From positions 16,085 through 80,084 of the forward strand of contig CAYVDN010000012.1 of assembly GCA_964450685.1 (NCBI GenBank): a stretch of DNA of 64,000 nt, given 5' to 3'. This DNA is from JBAOHV01 sp964450685. GTDB lineage: Bacteria > Actinomycetota > Acidimicrobiia > Acidimicrobiales > Microtrichaceae. The position numbers and the translations under genes are program-made. How positions within the stretch are numbered: position 1 is the stretch's first letter; each line of letters starts with the position of its first letter. The notes under the pieces were generated by a model, which searched no databases, was not told the DNA's origin, and saw only the letters and a list, made by a program, of their open reading frames with translations. Below are positions 29,386 through 38,170 of this stretch, piece by piece.

Positions 29386-30780
29386 GTGAAGTTCACCCAG
29401 TACTACCTGGACTGCCTGTCCCAGGCGAGCTATCTGATCGCCGACGAGGAGACTCGGGTAGCGGCTGTGGTCGACCCGCGACGCGACATCCAGGAGTACC
29501 TGGACGACGCCGCCGCCGACGACCTCGACATCCGCTACATCATCGAGACGCACTTCCACGCCGATTTCCTCTCCGGCCACCTGGAGCTGGCACGCGAGAC
29601 GGGGGCCGAGATCATCTACGGCAGCGCGGCACAGGCTCAGTTCCCGATCCGCAGGGTGACCACCGGCGAGCGGATCGCCCTGGGAGATCCGGAAACGGGG
29701 GTCGTGCTCGAGTTCCGTGAGACACCGGGCCACACACCCGAGTCGATCAGCGTCGTCATCTGGGAACACGGCGCCGACCGGGCGCCGTTCGGCGTGTTCA
29801 CCGGTGACACGCTCTTCATCGGCGACGTCGGTCGGCCGGACCTGCTCGCCTCGGTCGGGGTGAACGCAGAGGAACTCGCCGAGTGCCTGTACACCTCGCT
29901 TCGCGACCAGGTGATGACCCTGCCTGATGCCACCAAGGTCTTCCCCGCCCATGGCGCCGGCTCCGCTTGCGGCAAGAACCTCTCGACCGACACGGTGTCG
30001 ACCATCGGGGAACAGCGGTCCACCAACTATGCGGTGCAACCGATGACCCTCGACGAGTTCGTCCACGTCGTCACCGAGGGCCAGCCGAGTGCTCCCGGCT
30101 ACTTCGGGTTCAACGCTGGACTCAACAAGGCGGCCCACGAACTGCTCGACACGACCCCTCCCGTACCGATGACCCTGGACCGGGTGCTCGCCGCACAGGC
30201 CGATGGTGCAGTTGTGGTCGACACCCGACCTGCTGCTGAGTTCGCGGCCGGTCACCTGGCCGGGTCGGTCAACGTCGGGGTCGACGGTCGTTACGCCGAG
30301 TACGTGGGGAGCGTCGTCGAACCCGGAACCCCGATCGTGCTGGTAGCGGAACCCGGCGATGAGGCCGAGGCGAAGCTTCGTCTGGGGCGCATCGGGTTCG
30401 ACGAGGTGCTGGGTCATCTCGACGGCGGAGTCGCTTCGCTGACCGATCGGCCCGATCTGGCTCGCCAGGCTTCGCGCCTGAGCATCGCCAACTTCGACGC
30501 AGCCGTCAACGCCGGTGAGCTGCAGGTCGTCGATGTCCGCAACCCTGGTGAGACCGCTCTGGGCACGATCCCGGGTGCCAGCACCATCCCGTTGGCGAGG
30601 CTGCGCGAGCAGGCCGGTACGCTCGACCCGGACCGCCCTGTCGTCGTCTACTGCGCCGGTGGGTACCGGTCGTCGGTGGGAGCGAGCCTGCTGCGGTCGC
30701 TCGGCTTGCACGATGTGTCGGACCTGCTCGGCGGCTACGGGGCATGGGCACAGGCACACCCGGTCGGCGCAGGGGCATGA
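29386..30780 (+). CDS. Persulfide dioxygenase-rhodanese fusion (MBL fold, CstB/BaeB-like)
   Basis: A 464-residue fusion. Residues about 1-240 are an ETHE1-type metallo-beta-lactamase domain. Metal residues are H56, H58 and D60 in THFHADFLSGH, the His in PGHTPESISV, the Asp in FTGDTLFIGDVGRPD, and the His in FPAHGAGSACG. Two rhodanese modules follow (about 265-350 and 365-455). The first lacks a catalytic Cys; the second has C423 in VYCAGGYRSS. Such enzymes oxidise persulfide sulfur to sulfite and thiosulfate in the cytoplasm. The GTG start follows GAGAGGAGA. A CstR-type repressor and operators lie just upstream, and the DsbA-like gene follows after 1 base. Confidence 0.93.
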   Translation: MKFTQYYLDCLSQASYLIADEETRVAAVVDPRRDIQEYLDDAAADDLDIRYIIETHFHADFLSGHLELARETGAEIIYGSAAQAQFPIRRVTTGERIALGDPETGVVLEFRETPGHTPESISVVIWEHGADRAPFGVFTGDTLFIGDVGRPDLLASVGVNAEELAECLYTSLRDQVMTLPDATKVFPAHGAGSACGKNLSTDTVSTIGEQRSTNYAVQPMTLDEFVHVVTEGQPSAPGYFGFNAGLNKAAHELLDTTPPVPMTLDRVLAAQADGAVVVDTRPAAEFAAGHLAGSVNVGVDGRYAEYVGSVVEPGTPIVLVAEPGDEAEAKLRLGRIGFDEVLGHLDGGVASLTDRPDLARQASRLSIANFDAAVNAGELQVVDVRNPGETALGTIPGASTIPLARLREQAGTLDPDRPVVVYCAGGYRSSVGASLLRSLGLHDVSDLLGGYGAWAQAHPVGAGA

Positions 30781-30781
30781 G

Positions 30782-31393
30782 ATGACCGACATCGAGGTGT
30801 ACGCCGACGTCGGCTGCCCGTTCACCCATGTCGGTCTGCGCCGCTTCGTCGCTCGCAGGGCGGAGCTCGGACGTGAGGACGTCCGGCTGATCGTGCGGTC
30901 CTGGCCGCTCGAGATCGTCAACGGTGCGCCGATGGACCCGGCCTTCATCGCCGAGGAGGTCGACGAGATCCGCGGCCAACTCGGCGAGGACGTCTTCGTC
31001 GGCTTCCGAGAGGATGCGTTCCCTGCAACGTCGATGCCCGCGTTGTCGCTCGCCGCAGTAGCGTACGAGGAGAGCGTCGAGCTGGGAGAGAAGGTGAGCC
31101 TCGAGCTGCGCGACCTGCTCTTCGAGCAGGGGGTCGACATCGCCGACCGAGCGCTGTTGGCGCGGCTCGCCGAGCGCCACGGAATCACGGCGGACCTGAC
31201 CGACGACCAACTGGTCAGAGCAGATCATGCCGCCGGGCTGGAACGAGGAGTAATCGGCTCGCCGCACTTCTTCACCCCCGCAGGCGACTTCTTCTGCCCC
31301 GCCCTTGACGTCTCACGCGACGGTACGGGTCACCTGCGGATCACCGCCGACTCCGAGGGGTTCGACCGCTTCATCGTGGCCTGCCTGAGCTGA
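30782..31393 (+). CDS. DsbA family thioredoxin-fold protein
   Basis: A 203-residue DsbA/2-hydroxychromene-2-carboxylate isomerase-like protein without a signal peptide, so it is cytoplasmic. The N-terminal strand leads to DVGCPFTHVG, where only one Cys replaces the CxxC of oxidoreductases. A conserved cis-Pro loop appears as GVIGSPHFFTPAGDFFCPAL. With a single Cys it might act as a glutathione- or persulfide-type transferase or isomerase rather than a dithiol oxidase. Its ATG lies 1 base after the stop of the persulfide dioxygenase gene, so it is probably part of the same CstR-controlled operon. Confidence 0.8.
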   Translation: MTDIEVYADVGCPFTHVGLRRFVARRAELGREDVRLIVRSWPLEIVNGAPMDPAFIAEEVDEIRGQLGEDVFVGFREDAFPATSMPALSLAAVAYEESVELGEKVSLELRDLLFEQGVDIADRALLARLAERHGITADLTDDQLVRADHAAGLERGVIGSPHFFTPAGDFFCPALDVSRDGTGHLRITADSEGFDRFIVACLS

Positions 31394-31423
31394 GACCGCT
31401 CAGCTCGTCGGTTACGACTTCGC

Positions 31424-31999
31424 TCAGCTCGATGAGGCATTCCGCCGCGACCGGGCCTCCTGGACTGCGGTCATCAGGATGCGAAGTCCGATGCCGAGAA
31501 CAGCCAGGTCTGCCAGCATCTGCAACGTGACCGCTGCGCGCATCGAGTCGGAGCGGGCGGCGATGTCACCGAAGCCTGTCGTGGTGAATGTGGTGATCGT
31601 GAAGTAGAGCGAGTCGAGTTTCGACAGCCCCTCGCTGAAGGCATCCGGTGAGCCGACCGAGGCCACGTGGTATGAGCTGGCGAAGATGATCAGGAACACA
31701 GGCAGGCAGACCGCCAACGCCTCGACAGCGCGCAGGCCGGGCAGATCGGAACGCATGACCGCACGAACCTGGACGGTGACGAGAGCGACGAACGCAGCCA
31801 GCGCGACCGGAAGCGAGATCGCCACGGGAACGTCCGCTATCCAGTCCAGGTCGATGACGAAGTACAGGGCGGTCAACGCGATGGTCATGACCCCGGCCCG
31901 GGCCAATCCGATCGCCACGACACGACGCGTCGGCAAGCCCGCAGCGGAGCTGGGCCTGTCTGATCGGTCCGTGGGTGGAGTGTCGATGTCCGCCAGCAT
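31424..31999 (-). CDS. Potassium channel family protein
   Basis: A 191-residue ion channel with about four hydrophobic segments. The last two flank the pore loop TITTFTTTGFGDIAA, whose TTGFGD is a K+-selectivity filter of the Ion_trans_2 type. The first helices are VVAIGLARAGVMTIALTALYF and VAISLPVALAAFVALVTV. There is no cytoplasmic RCK domain; only a short basic tail follows the last helix. It is probably a homotetrameric K+ channel of the membrane. It converges on the DsbA-like gene and is divergent from the MFS gene, with 48 bases between their starts. Confidence 0.85.
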   Translation of the reverse strand: MLADIDTPPTDRSDRPSSAAGLPTRRVVAIGLARAGVMTIALTALYFVIDLDWIADVPVAISLPVALAAFVALVTVQVRAVMRSDLPGLRAVEALAVCLPVFLIIFASSYHVASVGSPDAFSEGLSKLDSLYFTITTFTTTGFGDIAARSDSMRAAVTLQMLADLAVLGIGLRILMTAVQEARSRRNASSS

Positions 32000-32047
32000 G
32001 GCCGTTCGATCCGACCGACGGCAACGTGCGCGCTCTACGTTGGCGGA

Positions 32048-33631
32048 GTGAACGACACCGAAGCAGCAACCGGAGCAGACGTGGGCACCGCGCCCACCCG
32101 ACAGGGAGCGGTGCTCGGAACCCTGATCCTGGTCGCTGCCGTCGCCAACCTACCGCTCGCCGTGGCAAACGTCGCGCTGCCCGACATAGGAATTGCGTTC
32201 GACGCCTCTCAGGCCCAGCTCAACATGGCGGCCGTCGGCTACTCGCTCGGCTTGGCCGTGTCGGTGCTCTGGTTCGGAGCGATCGGCGACCGCTACGGAC
32301 GCAAGCAGATGCTGCTCGGCGGCCTGCTGCTCTCACTTCCTGCGTGCGTGATCGCCGCGTGGGCGCCGAGCATGGTGGCCCTGATCGGCGCGAGGGTCCT
32401 GGGTGGTGTGGCAGCCGGCATGGCGTACCCGACGACGTTGTCGCTGATCACCGCGCTGTGGTCCGGAGCGGGGCGGACCAAGGCGATCGCTCTCTGGTCG
32501 GCGATCGGGGGCGCCATCTCGGCGCTGGGACCACTCGTCGCAGGGCTGCTGCTCGAACGCTTCTGGTGGGGCTCGGTCTTCCTGATAACCCTGCCGCTCC
32601 TGGTCCTCGCGTTGCCGCTGTCGGTTGCGATGCTGCCCAGCCACGTCAACGAGACCGAAGACCCCGTCGACCACCTGGGTGGGTTGCTGTCGATGCTGCT
32701 GGTCGCCGGGCTCATCCTCTCCATCAACCTGGTCGTCGTGCCCGAGCGACGGGCGTTGGCCTTGGGCCTGGCGGCGCTGGCGCTCATGATCCTGGCCCTG
32801 TTCATCTGGCAGGAGCGTCGATCGAGCGATCCGCTCTACGACCTCGACGTGGCCGGACGGAGGATCTTCTGGGTCGCCGCCTGTGCCGGCATCATCGTGT
32901 TCGGCTCGCTCATGGGCGCCATGTTCATCGGCCAGCAGTTCCTCCAGAACGTGCTCGGCTACGACACGATCGAGGCCGGTCTGGCGATCCTGCCTGCGGC
33001 GGTGTTCATGGTGCTGATCGCGCCACGCTCGGCGAAGCTGGTCGAGGCCAAGGGCGCCCGCTTCACGCTGCTGGTCGGCTACGCGTCGATCCTCTGCGGG
33101 TTCGCGACGATGCTCGCGTTCTGGCGTGACGGAGCCTCGTACCTGCCGGTCGGTATCGGCTACGCGTTCGTCGGTGCGGGGGTCGGGTTCGCTGGAACCC
33201 CGGCTTCGCATTCGCTGACTGGTTCGGTGCCCGTGACCCGCGCCGGCATGGCCTCGGGCACTGCTGACCTGCAGCGCGACCTCGGCGGAGCGATCATGCA
33301 GTCGATCATGGGTGCGTTGCTCACCGCTGGCTACGCCAAAGCCGCGGCGACCGCGATCTCGGGGGCGCCGAGTTCCGACTCGGTCACATCGAGCGTGCAG
33401 GCGCAGCTCACGAAGTCGTTCTCGGGTGCCGAGGAGGTTGCTCAGCGCTACCCGCAGTACGCGGACCAGATCGTCACCGCCGCACGCGAGTCGTTCATCC
33501 AGGGCCAGGACTGGGCATACCTGTCGGGCATGCTCGCAGTCATGGCCGGTGGCGTGCTCGTCTGGTTCTGCTTCCCCGCCCACGACGAGGAGCAGTCGCT
33601 CCTGCGCTCCTACCGGGACGCGGACAGCTAA
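32048..33631 (+). CDS. MFS transporter, DHA2 (EmrB/QacA) type
   Basis: A 527-residue major facilitator with about 14 transmembrane segments, the DHA2 layout. It begins with a first helix (ILVAAVANLPLAVANVALPDIGIAFDAS as two blocks) that carries the family's NVALPDI motif, then motif A WFGAIGDRYGRKQMLLGG between helices 2 and 3, and motif C-like GPLVAGLLLERFWWGSVFLI. It is presumably a proton-driven drug or metabolite exporter; the substrate is unknown. There is no adjacent TetR repressor. The start codon is GTG. The stop overlaps the convergent DNA ligase gene's stop by 4 bases. Confidence 0.92.
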   Translation: MNDTEAATGADVGTAPTRQGAVLGTLILVAAVANLPLAVANVALPDIGIAFDASQAQLNMAAVGYSLGLAVSVLWFGAIGDRYGRKQMLLGGLLLSLPACVIAAWAPSMVALIGARVLGGVAAGMAYPTTLSLITALWSGAGRTKAIALWSAIGGAISALGPLVAGLLLERFWWGSVFLITLPLLVLALPLSVAMLPSHVNETEDPVDHLGGLLSMLLVAGLILSINLVVVPERRALALGLAALALMILALFIWQERRSSDPLYDLDVAGRRIFWVAACAGIIVFGSLMGAMFIGQQFLQNVLGYDTIEAGLAILPAAVFMVLIAPRSAKLVEAKGARFTLLVGYASILCGFATMLAFWRDGASYLPVGIGYAFVGAGVGFAGTPASHSLTGSVPVTRAGMASGTADLQRDLGGAIMQSIMGALLTAGYAKAAATAISGAPSSDSVTSSVQAQLTKSFSGAEEVAQRYPQYADQIVTAARESFIQGQDWAYLSGMLAVMAGGVLVWFCFPAHDEEQSLLRSYRDADS

Positions 33632-34716
33632 CCGAAGATCTCGCCGAACTCCACCGGCGGCGGCTGATCGATCTGTTCGTAGGTGCACGACGCCGGCGAC
33701 TTGTCTGCCCGCCAGCGCACGAACCGCGCCGGGTGACGGAACCGGCCTGCGGAGACGTTCTCGTAGGTGACCTCGGCGACCAGCTCGCAGCGCAGCGGCA
33801 CCCAGTCGGACTCCTTGCCCGACGACCAGCGGCTGACGGTGCCCGGCAACCGCACCGTCTGGGCCCGCTCTCCCGCCTCGACAGCGGCCATCTCGGAGAT
33901 CCACGGGTGCGACTCGGCAGCGCCGTCCTCGAACACGGACAGCTCACCCAGCAGAGTCCGTCGTCGGGAAGCAGCGAAAGCGCTGGCCACACCGATGCTG
34001 TGCAGCCGAGGTGGTCCACCGTCGGGTGACCCGTCATCGAACAGCCCGAGCAGCAGCGACCCGACACCGCCCTCCTTGTGGACCCTGTAACCGGCGACGA
34101 CGCAGTCGGCGGTTCGGTGGTGCTTCACCTTGAACTGGACCCGCTTGTCCTCGACATACGGCCCGTCGAGCGGCTTGGCCATCACGCCGTCGAATCCGGA
34201 TCCCTCGAAACGCTCGAACCAGTCGCGCGCCACCTCCGGGTCGGTCGAGGCGGGTGTCAGGTGCACCTGCCCGTGGGCTGAGCCCAACAGCTCGACGAGG
34301 GCGTCACGGCGTGCTGAGAACGCCAGGCCCCGCAGGTCCAGGTCGTCCAGTGCGAGCAGGTCGAATGCCACGAAATCGGCTGGTGTGGCCGACGCAAGCT
34401 TCTCGACGCGGCTCGCGGCCGGGTGGATGCGTTGGCCCAACAGGTCGAAGTCGAGCCCCTCGGCTGTGGGTACGACCAACTCCCCGTCGACGACGCACCG
34501 GGCGGGCAGCTGGGCACGCAGAGGGTCCAGCAGCTCGGGGAAGTAGCGGGTCAACGGTCGCTGGTTGCGGCTGGCCAGCTCTATCTCGTCACCGTCGCGG
34601 AACACGATGCAACGGAAGCCGTCCCACTTCGGCTCGTACAGCAGGTCGCCCTCGGGGAGCTCCTTCACCGCTTTGGCCAGCATCGGTCGGACCGGGGGCG
34701 CCACGGGAAGTTGCAC
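33628..34716 (-). CDS. ligC: ATP-dependent DNA ligase, LigC type
   Basis: A 362-residue ATP-dependent ligase. The adenylated Lys is in motif I EPKWDGFR (near residue 30). Other nucleotidyltransferase motifs are SRNQRPLTRYFPE, VVDGELV, FVAFDLLAL and FDGVMAKPLDGPYV, and the motif V lysines are in VQFKVKHHRTAD. The C-terminal OB-fold runs from about 215 to the end (RFRHPARFVRWRADKSPASCTYEQI as blocks). The length and the C-terminal Cys-Thr-Tyr-Glu-Gln match mycobacterial LigC, an accessory base-excision/NHEJ-type ligase. No Ku gene is nearby. The LOG-family gene lies 10 bases upstream on the same strand, so they may be co-transcribed. Confidence 0.92.
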   Translation of the reverse strand: MQLPVAPPVRPMLAKAVKELPEGDLLYEPKWDGFRCIVFRDGDEIELASRNQRPLTRYFPELLDPLRAQLPARCVVDGELVVPTAEGLDFDLLGQRIHPAASRVEKLASATPADFVAFDLLALDDLDLRGLAFSARRDALVELLGSAHGQVHLTPASTDPEVARDWFERFEGSGFDGVMAKPLDGPYVEDKRVQFKVKHHRTADCVVAGYRVHKEGGVGSLLLGLFDDGSPDGGPPRLHSIGVASAFAASRRRTLLGELSVFEDGAAESHPWISEMAAVEAGERAQTVRLPGTVSRWSSGKESDWVPLRCELVAEVTYENVSAGRFRHPARFVRWRADKSPASCTYEQIDQPPPVEFGEIFG

Positions 34717-34726
34717 GACTGACGTT

Positions 34727-35296
34727 CTACACCCCGTCGGTCAGGACCCGGCCGAGAAGACGTTCGGGTTCCACGTCGTCGAGCAGCAGGGACCGGACCC
34801 GCGGTTTGGTCAGACCACGCCGGACCGACTCGTCGACGAACGCGAGCAGGTGGTCGAAATAGCCGTTCACGTTCAACAGGCCGATCGGTTTCGGGTGAAG
34901 GCCGAGCGACGCCCACGAGAGCACCTCGAACAGCTCCTCGAGCGTTCCCACCCCGCCGGGCAGGGCGATCAGAGCGTCCGCTTCGTCGAACATGACACGT
35001 TTGCGGGTCGTCATGTCCGCCACGAAGCGGAGCTCCGACAGGCGGTCGTGTGCGATCTCCCGATCGGACATGTGGTCGGGCATGACACCCAGCACGTGAG
35101 CGCCGTTGGCCAGCGCGGCGTCTGCGAGCAGACCCATCAGGCCGATGGCTGCGCCGCCGTAGACCAGATCGGCGCCGCGTTGTCCGAGTAGTTCGCCGGT
35201 GCGGACCGCTGCGTGCGAGTAACCGGGGTCGTCGCCGAGACGCGAGGCGCAGTAGACCGCGACACGGGTTCGGCGAGGTGTTTCCACATCCGACAC
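34727..35296 (-). CDS. LOG family protein (TIGR00730)
   Basis: A 189-residue Rossmann-fold protein of the LOG family. Members act as nucleoside 5'-monophosphate phosphoribohydrolases (the cytokinin-activating reaction in plants). The family motif PGGVGTLEELFE is present, preceded by MTTRKRVMFDEADALIAL, which holds the conserved Arg-Lys. The N-terminus is VAVYCASRL followed by YGGAAIGLMGLLADAAL. The start is uncertain: GTG at 35296 or 35287. A longer reading to 37330 only runs antisense through the carboxylase gene. It is divergent from the carboxylase, with 63 bases between starts. Confidence 0.88.
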   Translation of the reverse strand: MSDVETPRRTRVAVYCASRLGDDPGYSHAAVRTGELLGQRGADLVYGGAAIGLMGLLADAALANGAHVLGVMPDHMSDREIAHDRLSELRFVADMTTRKRVMFDEADALIALPGGVGTLEELFEVLSWASLGLHPKPIGLLNVNGYFDHLLAFVDESVRRGLTKPRVRSLLLDDVEPERLLGRVLTDGV

Positions 35297-35359
35297 GCTA
35301 CAGCCGGCCGACCGGCGCCTTTTGGGGGCGATCCTCGCCCACGGGTACCGTTCGCCCCT

Positions 35360-36910
35360 ATGGAACACCCCATCCGCGAACGGGTCGAAGACCTGCAACG
35401 ACGCCGTGAACAGGCTCTCACCCCCGGCTCGGAACGCTCGATCGCACGTCAGCACGAACGAGGCAAGCTGCTCGCCCGTGAGCGGATCGACCACCTGCTC
35501 GACGAAGGGTCGTTCCACGAGCTCGACATGCTCGCCCGCCACCGTGCCGGTGACGCCCTGCCGGAACGCCCGTACGGCGATGGTGTGATCACCGGTTGGG
35601 GCACCGTCGACGGCCGCAAGGTGTTCGTCTTCAGCCAGGACTTCACGGTGTTCGGCGGCGCCCTCGGCGGGGTGTTCGCCGAGAAGATCATGAAGCTCAT
35701 GGACCTTGCGATGAAGGTCGGTGCACCCGTCATCGGGCTGAACGACGGCGCCGGGGCCCGCATCCAGGAGGGTGTCGTCTCGCTCGCCAGCTACGGCGGG
35801 ATCTTCTACCGCAACGTCAAGGCGTCGGGTGTGACGCCCCAGATCTCGGTGATCATGGGCCCGTGCGCCGGCGGCGCGGTCTACAGCCCTGTCATGACCG
35901 ACTTCGTCTTCATGGTCGACGAGACGTCCTACATGTTCATCACCGGCCCCGACGTGGTGAAGCAGGTGACCGGCGAGGAGGTCTCCCAGCAGGATCTTGG
36001 TGGCGCCCGCGTGCACACCGGCACCTCCGGTGTAGCCCAGTTCATCTCGGCCGACGACAAGGCGGCCCTCGACGACGTGCGCTACCTGCTCGGGTTCCTG
36101 CCGTCCAACAACCTGGACGAAGCCCCGTTCGAGCCGACCGACGACCCGTCGGACCGCCGTTGCGAGGAGCTCTACGACCTGATCCCCGACTCGGCTAACC
36201 AGCCCTACGACATGCGCGACGTAGTGCGCACCGTCGTCGACGACGGCGACTTCTTCGAGTACGCCGCGACCTGGGCCGGTTCGATCATCTGCGGCTTCGC
36301 GCGGCTTGGTGGAACCCCGGTCGGCATCGTCGGGAACCAGCCCGCCATGTACGCAGGCGTGCTCGACATCGAGTCGTCGTCCAAGGCGGCCCGCTTCGTG
36401 CGCACATGCGACGCGTTCAACATCCCGCTGATCACGTTCGTCGACGTACCCGGCTTCCTGCCCGGTGTCGACCAGGAGCACAACGGGATCATCCGCCACG
36501 GCGCCAAGCTGCTCTACGCGTACTGCGAGGCGACCGTGCCACGCATCTCGGTGATCACCCGCAAGGCGTACGGCGGCGCCTACGTCGTCATGGACTCGAA
36601 GTCGATTGGCTCCGACCTGACTTTCGCCTGGCCGTCGGCCGAGTTGGCGGTCATGGGGGCCAGCGGCGCGGTCGAGATCGTTCACCGTCGCACGGTGGCC
36701 GAGGCCGACGACCCGGTCGCCAAGCGCGCCGAGCTGATCGAGGAGTACGAGGAGAACTACCTCAACCCGTGGGAGGCGACCGACCGCGGCTACGTCGATG
36801 ACGTGATCGACCCCGCAGAGACCCGCATCAAGCTGATCGCCGGGCTGGACCTGCTGCGCTCCAAGCGCGAAGAGCTGCCCAACCGCAAGCACGGGAACAT
36901 GCCGCTGTGA
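35360..36910 (+). CDS. Acyl-CoA carboxylase beta subunit (propionyl-CoA carboxylase type)
   Basis: A 516-residue carboxyltransferase subunit that moves CO2 from carboxybiotin to propionyl-CoA or a related acyl-CoA. It begins HPIRERVEDLQRRREQAL, has the N-domain GLNDGAGARIQEGVVSLASYGGIFYRN (as blocks) with oxyanion Gly residues, MGPCAGGAVYSP, and in the C-domain FVDVPGFLPGVDQEHNGIIRHGAKLLYAY. The Asp of VVMDSKSIGSD, the substrate-length selector, fits the propionyl-CoA class. It matches actinobacterial AccD5/PccB. The epsilon subunit overlaps its stop. The biotin carboxylase (alpha) subunit is not in this window. Confidence 0.95.
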   Translation: MEHPIRERVEDLQRRREQALTPGSERSIARQHERGKLLARERIDHLLDEGSFHELDMLARHRAGDALPERPYGDGVITGWGTVDGRKVFVFSQDFTVFGGALGGVFAEKIMKLMDLAMKVGAPVIGLNDGAGARIQEGVVSLASYGGIFYRNVKASGVTPQISVIMGPCAGGAVYSPVMTDFVFMVDETSYMFITGPDVVKQVTGEEVSQQDLGGARVHTGTSGVAQFISADDKAALDDVRYLLGFLPSNNLDEAPFEPTDDPSDRRCEELYDLIPDSANQPYDMRDVVRTVVDDGDFFEYAATWAGSIICGFARLGGTPVGIVGNQPAMYAGVLDIESSSKAARFVRTCDAFNIPLITFVDVPGFLPGVDQEHNGIIRHGAKLLYAYCEATVPRISVITRKAYGGAYVVMDSKSIGSDLTFAWPSAELAVMGASGAVEIVHRRTVAEADDPVAKRAELIEEYEENYLNPWEATDRGYVDDVIDPAETRIKLIAGLDLLRSKREELPNRKHGNMPL

Positions 36911-37095
36911 TCCAGCCGAGCACGGGTATCTCGCCCGAGCCGACCGACGAGGAGGCCGCAGCGATAGTCGCCGCGGTGCAGACACTGCTCGGCGGTACCG
37001 GTGAGACTGGCCCCGCTCGTGACCAGGTGTCGCGTTGGCGGTTCTCGGGGCGCTGGTGGTCCCGGCCTGTGCCGGCACGCCGCGTACGGCCCTGA
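36907..37095 (+). CDS. Acyl-CoA carboxylase epsilon subunit
   Basis: A 62-residue protein with the actinobacterial AccE/PccE pattern: EPTDEEAAAIVAAVQTLLG near the N-terminus and the closing SRWRFSGRWWSRP. This small subunit bridges the alpha and beta subunits of mycobacterial and streptomycete acyl-CoA carboxylases. The GTG start overlaps the beta-subunit stop (GTGA at 36907-36910), so the two are made together. It is shorter than many homologues but has both conserved ends. Confidence 0.85.
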   Translation: MIQPSTGISPEPTDEEAAAIVAAVQTLLGGTGETGPARDQVSRWRFSGRWWSRPVPARRVRP

Positions 37096-37132
37096 GCGAC
37101 CCGGCTGTCGGCCGATCCCTAGTCTCGGCGGA

Positions 37133-38170
37133 GTGGAGCCCGTGGAGCGGTACCCGGCCGAGGTGATGACGGTCGCCGACGACGAAGTGGTCGTCGATCG
37201 CCGCGGCGAGATGTGCGGCTACCGGGACCTCGCGCCCGACACCGAGGTGGACCTCGATGGCCTGACCGTGCGCACGCTGCCCCGACGCGGCGAGCTGCTG
37301 ACAACGCTGGCCACCGTCAACGACGTGCATTTCGGTGAGACGGTGTGCGGCAAGGTCGACGGTGTCGACGACTGGGAGACCTTCTCGGTCCGACCCGGCG
37401 AAGCCCCCTACCCGGAGACGATGTCGGCGGGTGCGGTCCAGGAGATCCGACGAGCGGATGTCGACCTGGTGGTCGCCAAGGGTGACCTGACCTCGAACGG
37501 TCTACAGGCCGAGTACGACCGCTTCGTCGAGGTGTACGGCGCGGCGTTCGGTGAGCAGTTGATGCACGTGCGCGGCAACCACGAGAGCTGGCACCACCTG
37601 GACGTGGCGGTGTGGCCGACCCAGGAGCGGAAACTCGACGGCGTGACGGTCGCTCTGCTCGACACGTCACTCGACGGCCAGGTGCACGGCGGAATCGACG
37701 CCGACCAGATCGAATGGCTCGATGAGCTCGGTGAACGGACGGACCAGCCGGTGTTGGTGATGGGTCACCATCCTGTGTGGAACCCGGCTGACGTGCCCCG
37801 TGACTGGCCCAAGCACTTCGGCCTGCCGCCCGAGCCGACCGAGGCCCTGGCAGCGGTGATGGCGCGCCGCCCGTCGTTGGTCGGCTACTTCGCCGGACAC
37901 ACGCATCGCAACAAGGTGGTGTGGCTGGCGGATGCCCCCTCGGTGCCGTTCGTCGAGGTGGCCAGCGTCAAGGACTTCCCCGGGAGCTGGGCCGAGTACC
38001 GCGTGTTCGACGGTGCCATCCTCCAGGTGCACCGGCGCATTTCCACACCTGCCGCACTCGACTGGAGTGAACGCACGCGGGCGATGTTCGGAGGCAGCTA
38101 CGAGGGTTACTCGCTGGGAGGACTGGACGATCGTTGCTTCATGATCGACACGGCGGGAGTCGGGACGTGA
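37133..38170 (+). CDS. Metallophosphoesterase (calcineurin-like)
   Basis: A 345-residue calcineurin-type phosphoesterase with all metal motifs: NDVHFGE (residues about 61-67), VAKGDLTSNG, RGNHESW, VMGHHPVW and FAGHTHRNKV. An N-terminal beta-rich extension of about 50 residues precedes the catalytic domain. There is no signal peptide. The GTG at 37133 is chosen as the first start after the epsilon subunit; a second GTG at 37142 is equally possible. The substrate is unknown. It could be a cyclic nucleotide or a nucleotide diphosphate. Its stop overlaps the GTG of the CoA transferase gene (GTGA). Confidence 0.88.
   Translation: MEPVERYPAEVMTVADDEVVVDRRGEMCGYRDLAPDTEVDLDGLTVRTLPRRGELLTTLATVNDVHFGETVCGKVDGVDDWETFSVRPGEAPYPETMSAGAVQEIRRADVDLVVAKGDLTSNGLQAEYDRFVEVYGAAFGEQLMHVRGNHESWHHLDVAVWPTQERKLDGVTVALLDTSLDGQVHGGIDADQIEWLDELGERTDQPVLVMGHHPVWNPADVPRDWPKHFGLPPEPTEALAAVMARRPSLVGYFAGHTHRNKVVWLADAPSVPFVEVASVKDFPGSWAEYRVFDGAILQVHRRISTPAALDWSERTRAMFGGSYEGYSLGGLDDRCFMIDTAGVGT

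Noticed and set aside
34727..37330. An 867-codon minus-strand open frame covering the carboxylase genes
   Set aside because: Only the first 570 bases (34727-35296) encode the LOG-family protein; the rest is antisense to the acyl-CoA carboxylase genes and an effect of high GC.
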